This document shows, in pieces, positions 15,036 to 23,700 of a DNA stretch of 34,670 bases. Every line of letters starts with the position of its first letter. Positions within the stretch are counted from its first letter, which is position 1. The position numbers were made by a program, and so were the translations under genes. Under the pieces are notes generated by a model. It ran no database searches and had not been told where the DNA came from. It was given only the letters and a program-made list of their open reading frames with translations. This DNA comes from Candidatus Tantalella remota (GTDB lineage Bacteria > Omnitrophota > Gorgyraeia > Tantalellales > Tantalellaceae): assembly GCA_030765685.1 (NCBI GenBank), contig JAVCCB010000078.1, positions 1-34,670 on the forward strand, read 5' to 3'.

Positions 15036-15707
15036 TCATTCTCCCAATAACTCGCGGGATAAGCGATGGAGATCTGTATTCGCAAGAGCCAATACCTTCT
15101 TCTTAACCACGCGAGAGTAGTATTCCTTTTCTGTCTTGGTGAGAACCTCACCTCTCAGTTTTTTTAGGAATAATTCTTTTTGCTTTGGTGAAAATACCTG
15201 CGACATGGCATATTCCAGCCCCAGATCTTCCTTAGCCGAAAGAAGATCGCGCAAACCGGATGCCTCTTTTCTAAAATAATCGTTAAACACGGTTTTTAGC
15301 CTTTTGGCGGACATTGCCCGCCCTCCGACATCCAGGTCGTTATCTTTTCGAAGCGCGGTAAGATATACCTCGTATTCTTTATTATTTTTCGGATCAAGCA
15401 TATCATACAGTGAACCCATCCATGAAACCCTCAAGTCGAGATCCTTATAGAGTGCAAGGGACATAACCACTAAAGACGCTAACACGGACCTATCTGCCGG
15501 ATCCTCGAGAGCCTCGGAAACCTTTTTATGGTCGAAAAGCCCTTTTTCGGCGCTGGCAGCAAGAACAACCGGAAATCCTTCCCAGAAACGGAGGTCCCTG
15601 GATCTTACCATATCCGCCAGCGTAAGGCTGACATCCCCGGCCTCTTCTCGTTCAAAGAGACCAAACCCCAATCTTCTTAAACGTCCTAAAAGATTCTCAT
15701 CTCTCAT
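15036..15707 (-). CDS. Unknown helical protein paired with a nucleotidyltransferase
   Basis: A 223-aa, charged, mostly alpha-helical soluble protein that I cannot assign to a named family. Visible features are an acidic leucine-rich N-terminal half (VSLTLADMVRSRDLRFWEG), a middle YDMLDPKNNKEYEVY segment, and a C-terminal KVLALANTDLHRLSRELL helix. No signal peptide or membrane segment is seen. Its ATG overlaps the nucleotidyltransferase stop by 11 nt (ATGAGAGATGA), which implies translational coupling and joint function. By analogy with AbiE and MNT/HEPN pairs it could be the partner (antitoxin or effector) of that enzyme, but this is inference. Confidence 0.6.
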   Translation of the reverse strand: MRDENLLGRLRRLGFGLFEREEAGDVSLTLADMVRSRDLRFWEGFPVVLAASAEKGLFDHKKVSEALEDPADRSVLASLVVMSLALYKDLDLRVSWMGSLYDMLDPKNNKEYEVYLTALRKDNDLDVGGRAMSAKRLKTVFNDYFRKEASGLRDLLSAKEDLGLEYAMSQVFSPKQKELFLKKLRGEVLTKTEKEYYSRVVKKKVLALANTDLHRLSRELLGE

Positions 15708-16287
15708 GGTGTAATCCTTCCTTACTCATAAGTTTCATAAAATGATCAAAGTTATTTTTAACTCTATCTTCCGAGACGTCATAGGAAGCAGTTTCATTAA
15801 ACCGCCCGGTAAGCCTTCCTATGTCTATTTCCGCCCCCTTTCGCTTCATTAGCATCAAGCAGTCTTCAAAGTCGACAGTAGTCCCCCTGAAGAGCTTACT
15901 GATAATGATGTCGTAATAATTGAGCACTCCAAGATAAATGTGTGTAAATTCTTTCACCGGAATATTATTGCCGTTGTCCAGCGGGGACTCCAATAGTTCC
16001 GTTGTATGAACCCGTTTCCCGGGAAATATGTCAAAGATGAATCCGGCATCCCTTGCCCACCCCGCTCCACTTGAAGTCTTGTAACGAAGATCTTTCAACG
16101 TCTTTATAAGGTAGACGCTTTCTTCGATCACAGGCACAAGAAGATCTATATCTTTTGTCGACGTTTTTACATCTAAAAGCGTAAGGGCAGTTCCTCCACA
16201 GGCAATTAGATGGACCTTCCTTTTAAGAAAGCCATTCCATATGCCCAACCTCTCAAGCAAACCTGTCTTATTTATTCTGTATTCCAT
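15697..16287 (-). CDS. Nucleotidyltransferase-fold protein (DUF6036-like)
   Basis: A 196-aa protein with the minimal nucleotidyltransferase core: HLIACGGTALTLLDVKTSTK then DIDLLV, giving a GG loop and the D-x-D pair (residues 46 and 48). The SKLFRGTTVDFEDCLML segment corresponds to the later conserved K...R...D block. It resembles DUF6036/AbiEii-like NTases used in toxin-antitoxin and defence modules. It is the first gene of a two-gene unit with a good promoter and several inverted repeats in its leader. Whether it acts as a toxin (NMP transfer to tRNA or protein) or as the antitoxin of its partner cannot be told from sequence. Confidence 0.75.
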   Translation of the reverse strand: MEYRINKTGLLERLGIWNGFLKRKVHLIACGGTALTLLDVKTSTKDIDLLVPVIEESVYLIKTLKDLRYKTSSGAGWARDAGFIFDIFPGKRVHTTELLESPLDNGNNIPVKEFTHIYLGVLNYYDIIISKLFRGTTVDFEDCLMLMKRKGAEIDIGRLTGRFNETASYDVSEDRVKNNFDHFMKLMSKEGLHHER

Positions 16288-16355
16288 ACAATATATTGTA
16301 CTATTTTATACAATTCTATGTATTAAAGTATACAATATAAATTTGATTTTGGCAA
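16288..16355 (-). promoter_or_regulatory. Promoter and repeated palindromes upstream of the NTase pair
   Basis: Minus-strand -35 TTGCCA (16350-16355), 17-nt spacer, -10 TATACT (16327-16332). Between the -10 and the ATG are three dyads read on the minus strand: TGTAT-N6-ATACA overlapping the -10, TTGTA-N8-TACAA, and ACAATATATTGT abutting the start. No clear Shine-Dalgarno is present. The stacked dyads suggest autoregulation by one of the two products. Confidence 0.5.
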
Positions 16356-16369
16356 GGGGCAGAGGGAAT

Positions 16370-16657
16370 TAATGAGATTTGAGAAAGATTGCGGAGAGGG
16401 GTAACATGGCGCGGAGCTATATAGGGATTACAAATTAGGTACCGGGTATCCCGCCTTCGCTGAAGCTACGGCGGACAGGCGGGCAAGCAAAAGCTCAACT
16501 TAGATCCTTCGACTCCCCCTGCAGCTGCTTTGCGCAGCAAAGCAGCTGCAGGGGTCGCTCAGGATGACAGCGGTGGGAATTTGGGACAAAAACGAGATCC
16601 GAGATGCTAAATACTAGATACTAAATACCAAATACTGAATACCGGGTTTGGTAACGG
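16370..16657. repeat. Repeat patch with a perfect 18-bp hairpin
   Basis: No gene. Contains an ATTGCGGAGA word, a CCCGCCTTCGCTGAAGC...GGCGGACAGGCGGG palindrome (16449-16483), a CTCGACTC...GGATGACAG element (16501-16568) with a perfect 18-bp stem and 3-nt loop at its centre (16516-16554), and AATACTAGATACTAAATACC words (16607-16645) reaching the end of the next gene. Confidence 0.7.
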
Positions 16658-17707
16658 TTAAAAATGGCCCGAAGTGCAGATTTGTTCTAAGATGCTATCG
16701 ATGTTATACTTAAAGTCCCAGTTCGGATAGTGGGATTTGAACTTTGAGACATCTGAAATATACCAAATGTGGTCGCCTACTCGCGGGGTATCAAGATACT
16801 CCGTGACTGATTTCTTATTCAGAAGGTTTTCTATCTTTTCTATAGCTTCAAGCATCGAAATATTGGAGTGCCTGCTGCCGCCAGCGTTGTACACTTCTCC
16901 CTTGCGGGGAGCCTGGCAAAAGTGCCAGAACATGTTGACCAGGTCATAACTATGTATGTTATCGCGCACCTGCTTGCCCTTGTAGCCAAAGATCCTATAT
17001 TTGCTGCCGGTAGCTATACATTTGGCGAGATACGCGAGAAACCCGTGTAATTCTGTGCCACTATGAGCGGGGCCGGTTAGACACCCTCCTCTAAAAATAC
17101 CTGTCTTTAGACCAAAATATTTGCCGTATTCCTGGACAAGTATATCCGCCGCGACTTTAGATGCTCCGAACAAGCTGTGTTTAGTATTATCAATACTCAT
17201 AGTCTCATCTATACCATTATGATACTGCTCGCCTTCCGGTAATTCAAAGCGCTTGTCCTGCTCTACCAAAGATAAAGAATTTGGCGTGTCACCATACACC
17301 TTGTTCGTAGATGTAAATATGAATGTGGCTTCGGGGGAGTGTTTTCTAAAGTTCTCCAGAAGAACAAGAGTACCGTTTGCGTTTACTGTAAAGTCCGTAA
17401 ATGGTTCTTTCGCAGCCCAGTCATGGCTTGGCTGCGCGGCAGTGTGTATGATGACATCAAACTTATACTGTTTGAATAAATCTTCCACATCATCATTCTC
17501 GCGGATATCAATTGTGTGGTGTATATATCCGTCCCCCAGGTCCTGTTCCAGACGTTCCCTATTCCACTGTGTGGAGGCCTCTTCCCCGAAGAAATACTTG
17601 CGCATGTCATTGTCGATGCCTATGATCCGGTAGCCTTTTTCAGAGAAGAATCTCGCGGATTCAGAGCCGATTAGGCCGGCGGAGCCGGTGATTAGGATGT
17701 TTTTCAT
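16658..17707 (-). CDS. CDP-paratose/CDP-tyvelose 2-epimerase-like SDR enzyme
   Basis: A 349-aa extended short-chain dehydrogenase. GSAGLIG (8-14) binds [11 protein letters not shown] (91-98) and [10 protein letters not shown] (131-140) follow, then [12 protein letters not shown] and [13 protein letters not shown], and [16 protein letters not shown]. This combination is typical of the RfbE/tyvelose-epimerase group that inverts C2 of CDP-3,6-dideoxyhexoses or related sugars. The usual catalytic Tyr of YxxxK is Phe180 here, with Lys184 kept; from memory this HSLFGASK form is common in the subgroup. It agrees with the CDP-glucose genes at the left end, from which it is now separated by the accessory island. 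The ribosome site is AAAGG. A repeat lies just upstream. Confidence 0.8.
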   Translation of the reverse strand: MKNILITGSAGLIGSESARFFSEKGYRIIGIDNDMRKYFFGEEASTQWNRERLEQDLGDGYIHHTIDIRENDDVEDLFKQYKFDVIIHTAAQPSHDWAAKEPFTDFTVNANGTLVLLENFRKHSPEATFIFTSTNKVYGDTPNSLSLVEQDKRFELPEGEQYHNGIDETMSIDNTKHSLFGASKVAADILVQEYGKYFGLKTGIFRGGCLTGPAHSGTELHGFLAYLAKCIATGSKYRIFGYKGKQVRDNIHSYDLVNMFWHFCQAPRKGEVYNAGGSRHSNISMLEAIEKIENLLNKKSVTEYLDTPRVGDHIWYISDVSKFKSHYPNWDFKYNIDSILEQICTSGHF

Positions 17708-17719
17708 ATTTTTCCTTTC

Positions 17720-17820
17720 AAATTAGGTACCGGGTAGCGGGTACCGAGTATCCCGCCTTCGCTGAAGCTTCCACCTTCGCCAAGGCTACGGCGGACAAGT
17801 CGGCGGACAGGCGAGATGGC
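17720..17820. repeat. TACCGGGTA/CCCGCC palindromic repeat
   Basis: A GTACCGGGTAGCGGGTACC run followed by CCCGCCTTCGCTGAAGC, CTTCCACCTTCGCCAAGG and GGCGGACAAGTCGGCGG words, the longer form of the palindromic family, also seen at 10108, 10470 and 34592. Confidence 0.75.
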
Positions 17821-17848
17821 AAAGAGTGCACCCATTTTTCTTCCTTAT

Positions 17849-17885
17849 AAAAAAGGCCCGAGGTATTTGACTTCGGGCCTTTTTG
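17849..17885 (-). terminator. Rho-independent terminator downstream of the beta-barrel gene
   Basis: A hairpin of AAAAAGGCCCGA and TCGGGCCTTTTT with an 11-nt loop. It has T-runs on both strands, so it can work in both directions. It lies 36 bp after the stop of the minus-strand outer-membrane gene and separates it from the epimerase gene. Confidence 0.85.
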
Positions 17886-17920
17886 AGATTGCTTCGCTTC
17901 GCTCACAATGACGATACTGA

Positions 17921-19081
17921 TTAAAACATTACCTTACCATCAATACCGATGACGTTCTGCATATAACGGCGGCTGCCTATATTTGACTCTCTCTGATGGA
18001 ATTTATAATCTACTCCGAAAACAGCCCATTCTTTCCAATGGTATTCAAGCCTGGGAACGACTTCCCATTCATTGTCCATTCGCTTATTGGCTTCACCTGG
18101 GGCGAGCCCGGGATATTTATTGTTCATATACACCGCGGCAAATTTTCCAACCCAATTTCCGCCAAACCTGTAAGTCAAATCATATATAAAGTGATCACCC
18201 GTATAGTAGTTGTTGGCTGTATAGGTAGACTCGAACGGCGCCCTCATATAGATAAACGCCATGTCCGTTTTGTCATTCATGGCATAAATCAAGTCTACTT
18301 CGGCTACAGCATTAGCATAATCTTTACGCGTGGAATTTGTATAATCTTTTGCTTCAAAACCAACTTTAGCAATACCGGTTATTTTAGCCGTGATGTCGCC
18401 TTTTAAACCTGTCATTATTCTATAGGAATTACCGTTCCTTGAACTCGTATCCCAGTACTGTAAATTGGCATACCTAAACTCGAGTAATGCTTTTGTTTTG
18501 GGCGCAACCTCTACATACCCCGTTAACCAACCGGAGTTCTTAAAGTAATTAAAAGCCTGCAGCGTGTCACTCAGATAATCAACAATGTAGAACTCATAAC
18601 CTGTGTCCAGATCGAATTTATTAAAATGCCACCCCAGAACCGTCTGGAATGTATCGATCTTTCTGAGGTTTCTGGCTTCGAATTCCGTCCCTGACCTTGA
18701 AGAAGTAAACTGGAATCTGTTGTTTATGTCAACCGACACTTTCTCGAAATCAAGAAGAACCTGACCATACGCATCGTGATTACCGTAATTCTGATCCGTA
18801 TACTTGCCAAACATACCAAGATCTACCTTATACGCAAGTTTGGCCTTGTGTTTTCCCGCAGCACCGAACCCCTGTTCTCCGGATATTGCCGGGGTAAGAA
18901 TGGTGACCCAGTCAAAATCAGGATCATTTCTGTCGTAGAAAATGTTGGTATCGTATTCTTCCCTTGCCTTGAAAGAGGTCAGGACCTTAGTCTTTCCCTG
19001 TTCCCAGGCAAATGCCGTGGAAGAAAACATCGTCCCTACGGCGAATATGACCAGAATTATTGCGCTTGTGATTTTTTTCAT
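17921..19081 (-). CDS. Outer-membrane beta-barrel protein, probable EPS-associated (BBP2-like)
   Basis: A 386-aa protein with a clear signal peptide (cleavage after STAFA, ~residue 25). The mature part is rich in alternating aromatic/polar strands (for example LAYKVDLGMFGKYTDQNYG, YANLQYWDTSSRNGN, MRAPFESTYTANNYYTGDHF) and ends with Phe (IDGKVMF), as expected for a Bam-inserted barrel. The early EEYDTNIFYDRNDPDFDWVT segment is typical of BBP2/EpsL-type outer-membrane proteins found in EPS operons (surface polysaccharide secretion). It is preceded by a FecR-domain gene, a common pairing in EPS or surface loci. The start has an AGGGG site. Confidence 0.8.
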   Translation of the reverse strand: MKKITSAIILVIFAVGTMFSSTAFAWEQGKTKVLTSFKAREEYDTNIFYDRNDPDFDWVTILTPAISGEQGFGAAGKHKAKLAYKVDLGMFGKYTDQNYGNHDAYGQVLLDFEKVSVDINNRFQFTSSRSGTEFEARNLRKIDTFQTVLGWHFNKFDLDTGYEFYIVDYLSDTLQAFNYFKNSGWLTGYVEVAPKTKALLEFRYANLQYWDTSSRNGNSYRIMTGLKGDITAKITGIAKVGFEAKDYTNSTRKDYANAVAEVDLIYAMNDKTDMAFIYMRAPFESTYTANNYYTGDHFIYDLTYRFGGNWVGKFAAVYMNNKYPGLAPGEANKRMDNEWEVVPRLEYHWKEWAVFGVDYKFHQRESNIGSRRYMQNVIGIDGKVMF

Positions 19082-19220
19082 ACTATTCCCCTAATGGTTT
19101 ATTTAGATTCCTCGACTCGTTCACTCCGTTCACTCGCTCGGAATGACAAAAAAGTTAATTTCCTCTATTCCCTAATTATGTGATTGCTTTGTCGGCGCTT
19201 CCGCCTCCTCGCAATGACGC
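19082..19220. repeat. CTCGACTCGTTC...CGGAATGAC element between FecR and barrel genes
   Basis: TTAGATTCCTCGACTCGTTC and CTCGGAATGACA words (19099-19149), then CGGCGCTTCCGCC and CGCAATGACGC (19192-19220), the family also found around the GIY-YIG gene and inside leuS. Confidence 0.65.
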
Positions 19221-19988
19221 TTAGGATGACGGGCTTATGCCCTTTTCTTCATCAAGATCTTTAGGATCGATGTCATCCTCTATTTCTTTTAACTGTTTTT
19301 TAACTTCCGCTTCGGCAGCTTCCACATCTACTTCCGTACCCCACGGCTGGCCTATGCTCTGTACCCAGAGCTGTACCGCCACCATCTGCGCTTCAGTAAG
19401 CGGCTTGTCGATATATGTAAGTTCGCTGACTTTTTTGCCTGCTCGGATCTGGACCTGTATACCCTGCGGTACTGTGAACTGCGCGACTCCCCTAATGGTA
19501 TTGCCGTTCGCGTCCAAGCCATAGATAAATACCCCGCCGCGAAAAGCTCTTGCCCTGGTTATTTTAGCTATTCTATCAAAGAAAAACCCAAAGGTACTTC
19601 CTCTTATAGCACACGCGGCTGTCGGTGTTTTCACTATAAATTCAGAACCCGGGTTAATGTTGGCAAAATTACCCAAACAACCACCACCGGGAAGTTCTCC
19701 GCCAAAGTCACCTACTACAAAGTCTGTCTTTTCTTCGAGTTTCAGAACATTCAACCCTTCGGCATCATACACAACTTCTATCCAGGCACCGCCGCTTGTT
19801 TTTATCTTGGCACCCTGCATGAGTTTCATGCCTACCCACGGCTTGATCCAAGTACCATCGCCTTTGGAGTCTACCTGGACATCGCCCGTGTAATTGATAA
19901 CGGCAACTTCAAAAACATTGTCGACTGCCGCGTATGCAACACTTGCCACAAGCAGCATCATAAGAGTCGCGAGCATAATCTTTTTCAT
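19221..19988 (-). CDS. Exported FecR-domain protein
   Basis: A 255-aa periplasmic protein. The signal peptide ends near SVAYA (~residue 20). The FecR beta-domain follows: GDVQVDSKGDGTWIKPWVGM, LMQGAKIKTSGGAWIEVVY, then PGSEFIVKTPTAACAIRGST, the conserved V-x-TP-x-A-x-x-A-x-RGT signature. The C-terminal 50 residues form a charged helix (EAAEAEVKKQLKEIEDDID). It has no N-terminal transmembrane anti-sigma anchor, so it is not a classical FecR regulator; such secreted FecR proteins occur with outer-membrane and EPS genes and may act structurally in the envelope. The ribosome site is GGAG. A plausible promoter lies upstream. Confidence 0.9.
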   Translation of the reverse strand: MKKIMLATLMMLLVASVAYAAVDNVFEVAVINYTGDVQVDSKGDGTWIKPWVGMKLMQGAKIKTSGGAWIEVVYDAEGLNVLKLEEKTDFVVGDFGGELPGGGCLGNFANINPGSEFIVKTPTAACAIRGSTFGFFFDRIAKITRARAFRGGVFIYGLDANGNTIRGVAQFTVPQGIQVQIRAGKKVSELTYIDKPLTEAQMVAVQLWVQSIGQPWGTEVDVEAAEAEVKKQLKEIEDDIDPKDLDEEKGISPSS

Positions 19989-20046
19989 GTGAGTTCTCCT
20001 TCTATTCGTTAAATTCGTGTAGACACACTAATCGATATCTTTGCTA

Positions 20047-20075
20047 AAAATAGCATAGTTTAGTGGTCGAGTCAA
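20047..20075 (-). promoter_or_regulatory. Promoter of the FecR/outer-membrane pair
   Basis: Minus-strand -35 TTGACT (20070-20075), 17-nt spacer, -10 TATTTT (20047-20052). The -35 is good and the -10 weaker. The leader to the ATG at 19988 is ~50 nt and includes AGAAGGAG. Confidence 0.5.
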
Positions 20076-20129
20076 GAGCAACATACCAATTATTTGTTGG
20101 TAAAGGTTATTGAAAGGGGGGTCTTGCGG

Positions 20130-20304
20130 GTATCATAATAGTGCTACCCTGTTGCATCGTTTGGGAATCGGGAATTGAGAATTGGGAATAGTTCTACTAC
20201 CTCAATGAGGTACCGAGTATCGAGTACCGGCCTACGCCCCACCCCCAAGTTAAGGATAAGGGAAAAAGGAAAAGGGAAAAAGGATAGGAATAAAAGGGCT
20301 GATA
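20130..20304. repeat. Repeat patch with purine-rich run next to the four-helix-bundle gene
   Basis: TACCGAGTATCGAGTACCGG (20210-20229) followed by a GGGAAAAAGGAAAAGGGAAA-type run (20258-20288). The complementary pyrimidine run lies on the other side of the gene at 20715-20748. Confidence 0.65.
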
Positions 20305-20682
20305 TTATAACGACGGCCCTTTTGCTTTATGTGCCCTCTTGTGGACTTTCTTATAAATGCTGCCAAATATGTTTTTTAGTTCGCAGGATTCTTGAATTAA
20401 ATAGTCCAATTCTGTTTTTTTGTCCGCATCTATCGCAGCTAAAATACGAAACCAGTAGTTAGTCTCTTTAGCTTCGCGAAAACATATGCCAATCTTATAC
20501 CTGAAATCTTCCTTACTAAACGCTCCCTGAGACTCCTCATAGTTCGCACCAATTGAAGTTGAGGATTTTGCGAGCTGGTGCTTGATAACGTCTATTTCTC
20601 TTGAGTAACTCAGGGTCCTCAAAAACCGTATGGTTTTAACCGAAAAGTTAAACGTCCTTTCTTCAAGATCTGAATATCCCAT
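20305..20682 (-). CDS. Four-helix-bundle protein (S23/IVP family)
   Basis: A 125-aa member of the four-helix-bundle family first seen inside 23S rRNA intervening sequences (TIGR02436). Landmarks are RTLSYSREIDVIKHQLAKSS, then SIGANYEESQGA, FRYKIGICFREAKETNYWFR and the CELKNIFGSIYK helix. The structure is a pentameric bundle; function is unknown, with retroelement accessory roles proposed for some members. Here it is not in an rRNA gene; it stands alone between FecR and comEC, with inverted purine/pyrimidine runs on its two sides. The start has a strong AAGGAGG. Confidence 0.93.
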   Translation of the reverse strand: MGYSDLEERTFNFSVKTIRFLRTLSYSREIDVIKHQLAKSSTSIGANYEESQGAFSKEDFRYKIGICFREAKETNYWFRILAAIDADKKTELDYLIQESCELKNIFGSIYKKVHKRAHKAKGPSL

Positions 20683-20714
20683 TCTTTCCTCCTTGACGTA
20701 AAGACACTACCGAT

Positions 20715-20748
20715 ATCTTTTCCTTTTTACTTTTTCCTTTTTACTTTT
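20715..20748. repeat. Pyrimidine-rich run, inverted partner of 20258-20288
   Basis: A CTTTTTACTTTTTCC-type run, the reverse complement of the purine-rich family at 10193-10226 and 20258-20288. Confidence 0.65.
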
Positions 20749-20771
20749 CGTCGCATAACATACGCAACTCA

Positions 20772-23700
20772 CTATTCCCTGCCTTCTACAAATTCTCGAA
20801 CAGCAAATCCATCAGGGGTTTGAGTCGCGACTACTGCCCCCGATACTCCAGTGACGTACACTAAAGACTGAATATCGTTCAGTTCTTTGAGGAGGTTTTG
20901 GTTTGCTTTAGAATAGTTTTTGTTGGGGATAACCGCTACGGATGGATCAATCGAATTAAGAAACGTTTTGACGATGTGAAACTTGGTTTTAAAGCCCTGG
21001 CCATGATGCGGGACTTTTACAACATCCGACTCGAGTACCTTTCCGAAACGGAGAATATCTTTTATCGCGGCGTTATCTGCATCACCACAGAAAATAGCGC
21101 TACCCCCCTTATCAGATAGGGTTTTCAAGACTATCGAATTATTGTTCGCACCTTTAAAAGCGTTCTCCGCAGGAGGATTGAGTACGGCGAAATCTGTACC
21201 CTTAAATCCTTTCACGATATCTCCCCTTTTCACTTTAATGTTGGTAATGTTTTCAACTTTTACCAGCCGGGTAAAAGTTGCATAAAGAGCCGTATCCGCA
21301 TCGCCAGTAATCGCGACATCCCCTTCGATAACATTTTCTACTCTGAAGTTTTTTACGATGTATAACAGCCCTCCGAAATGGTCTTCGTGGGGATGTGTAA
21401 CTACAATACAATCAAGTTTGCGTATACCGTTCTGCCAAAGATACGGGGCAAGGGTCTGGCGTCCCGCGTCTCTTCCTCTGACGGTACCGCCTGACCCGCC
21501 ATCTATCAGGACCACGCTACCGTCAGGGAATTCCAGCAGGTTTGCGTCCGCTTTGCCTACACTAAAAAAGGTCATTTTTAGCGAATCCGGCGGGTTGCGG
21601 GAGACTTCGTTCCAGATGAAGATGTTGGAGGCGATAAGGAGGAGGATTAGGAGGTGAGTGGAGCTTGGTACTGGGCGCTGAGCGGAAGGAGATGAGTTAG
21701 GAGATCGGGGGATCAGGAGATCAGGGACTAAGCTATCAGGAGATTGGGATATCGGGGACTTTCGGCGAAGAGCTTGGCGCAGGGGTATTTTAAAAAGCAT
21801 GAATAGTAAAACTGCATAGTACGCCAGTATTAGGGGCCAGGACGGGGATGAAACTCGTACTGACGTGAGGGGTACTTTAGAGATGAAGGTCATTAACTGG
21901 ACAAAGTGCGCGGTTAACAGCGTGAGTGTTTTTCCGATTATCATCACTACAGGTAAGAACGGGGCTACGCCTCCGGCCGCTAATAACATAAACCCGAGCG
22001 CTACTATGACAAAAAGCGCAGGCACCGCCACAAGGTTCGTAACAATAACCACAGGTGTGACTATATGAAAGTACGCGGCGATAATAGGCATCATGCCAAT
22101 CCAGATAGCGAAAGATACCGACAGGCTTTTTAATACGATCCTCTTCCCTCTTGTCCACTTGCTTTGTTTGAGTTTAAGCGGTGCTACACCCAGAAAACTG
22201 TCAGTAAGCGGTGTTATGTAGATGATCGAAAGTACAGCTAAATAAGAAAGCAAAAAACCCGGACCAAACAATTGACCAGGATTAAAAAATGTTATAAAAA
22301 ATGCCGATAATACCAATGAATTCATTATGTCTGCTTTACGTCCGATGGATAGGCCAACAAGCAAGAATGAGCCCATGATAGCGGCTCTCAGCGCGGATGC
22401 GCGGCATCCGGTAAAAACAGCGAAGATGCAGATGCCAATTATTGTAAGAACATATACCGCACGACGGGGACATCTTACCATGCGAAAAAATCCCAAAAGT
22501 ACTGCCGCTACAATGCCTATATGAAGACCGCTTACCGCGAGTATATGCATGGTGCCTGTCTTAACGAATGTGTCGCTTATGTCGTCGCTGATCCCTCCTC
22601 TTATTCCCAGGACTGCCGACTGGACTATCGCTTTAGTATCTTTTGAAAGGTACTTGCTTAAAAGCTTGTCAGCATTTTCTCTCGCGATAGACAACCCTCT
22701 GCGTAACAACAATAGCGGCCCCGTCTCTCTTCCTGTTACAGCAAAGTAGTCGTTCTTTGAAGATGACATAACGGCATGTATGCCTTTACGATACAGATGT
22801 GTTTTGTAGTCAAACCCGCCCGGGTTCATCTTGCCGGAAGGTTGGGAGATGTCGCCGCCTATGGCGACGTTGTCACCAATGCGGGGGTGGTGTTTGGGGT
22901 TGTAGAGGGTTACGAGGACGGTGCCGGATACGGAGGTCTCTCGTTCGGGGGATCGGGGGATCAGGTTATCAGGGACTAGGGTATCAGGATATTGGGATAT
23001 CAGGGACGGTTGCGAAGTAGGCGATATGTTAGATTCTTGATTCTGGATGCTAGATGCTCGTTCAGGAGATCGGGGGATCAGGGTATCAGGGACTAGGGGA
23101 TCGGGATATTGGGATATCAGGGACGTTTGCGAAGTAGGCGATGTTTCTGATTCTAGATTCTCGATGCTAGATTCTAGTTCAGGGGATCGGGGGATCAGGT
23201 TATCAGGGACTAGGGTATCAGGATATCGGGACATCAGGGACGGTGGCGAACTAGACGCTATGTTAGATTCTTGATTCTTGATGCTAGATGCTCGTTCAGG
23301 GGATCGGGGGATCAGGTTATCAGGGACTAGGGGATCGGGATATTGGGATATCAGGGACGGTGGAGAAGTAGGCGATATGTCTGATTCTTGATTCTGGATG
23401 CTAGATGCTCGTTCAGGGGATCGGGGGATCAGGGGATCAGGGACTAGGGTATCAGGATATTGGGATATCAGGGACGGTGGAGAAGTAGGCGATATTTCTG
23501 ATTCTAGATTCTTGATGCTAGATGCTCGTTCTTCGGGCACCAAAGCTCGGTGGATGCGGAGTGGGAACACCAGGTGGCGGAAATGGGACACGCCTTTCCA
23601 TTCGGGATCTGCTATTACGGTTCCGAAAACAAGCATCTCCTTTGATGTAGTATTAACAAACTCGCTTATGTCGTTCTTTGCAGGCAACATTGAAGATGAA

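Noticed and set aside
14756..15151. Short open frames on both strands in the repeat field before the NTase-partner gene
   Set aside because: They read through palindromic repeats or run antisense to the 223-aa gene.
22947..23531. CRISPR-like regular array
   Set aside because: Period 117 with no unique spacers; the whole unit repeats and is coding. No cas genes are nearby.
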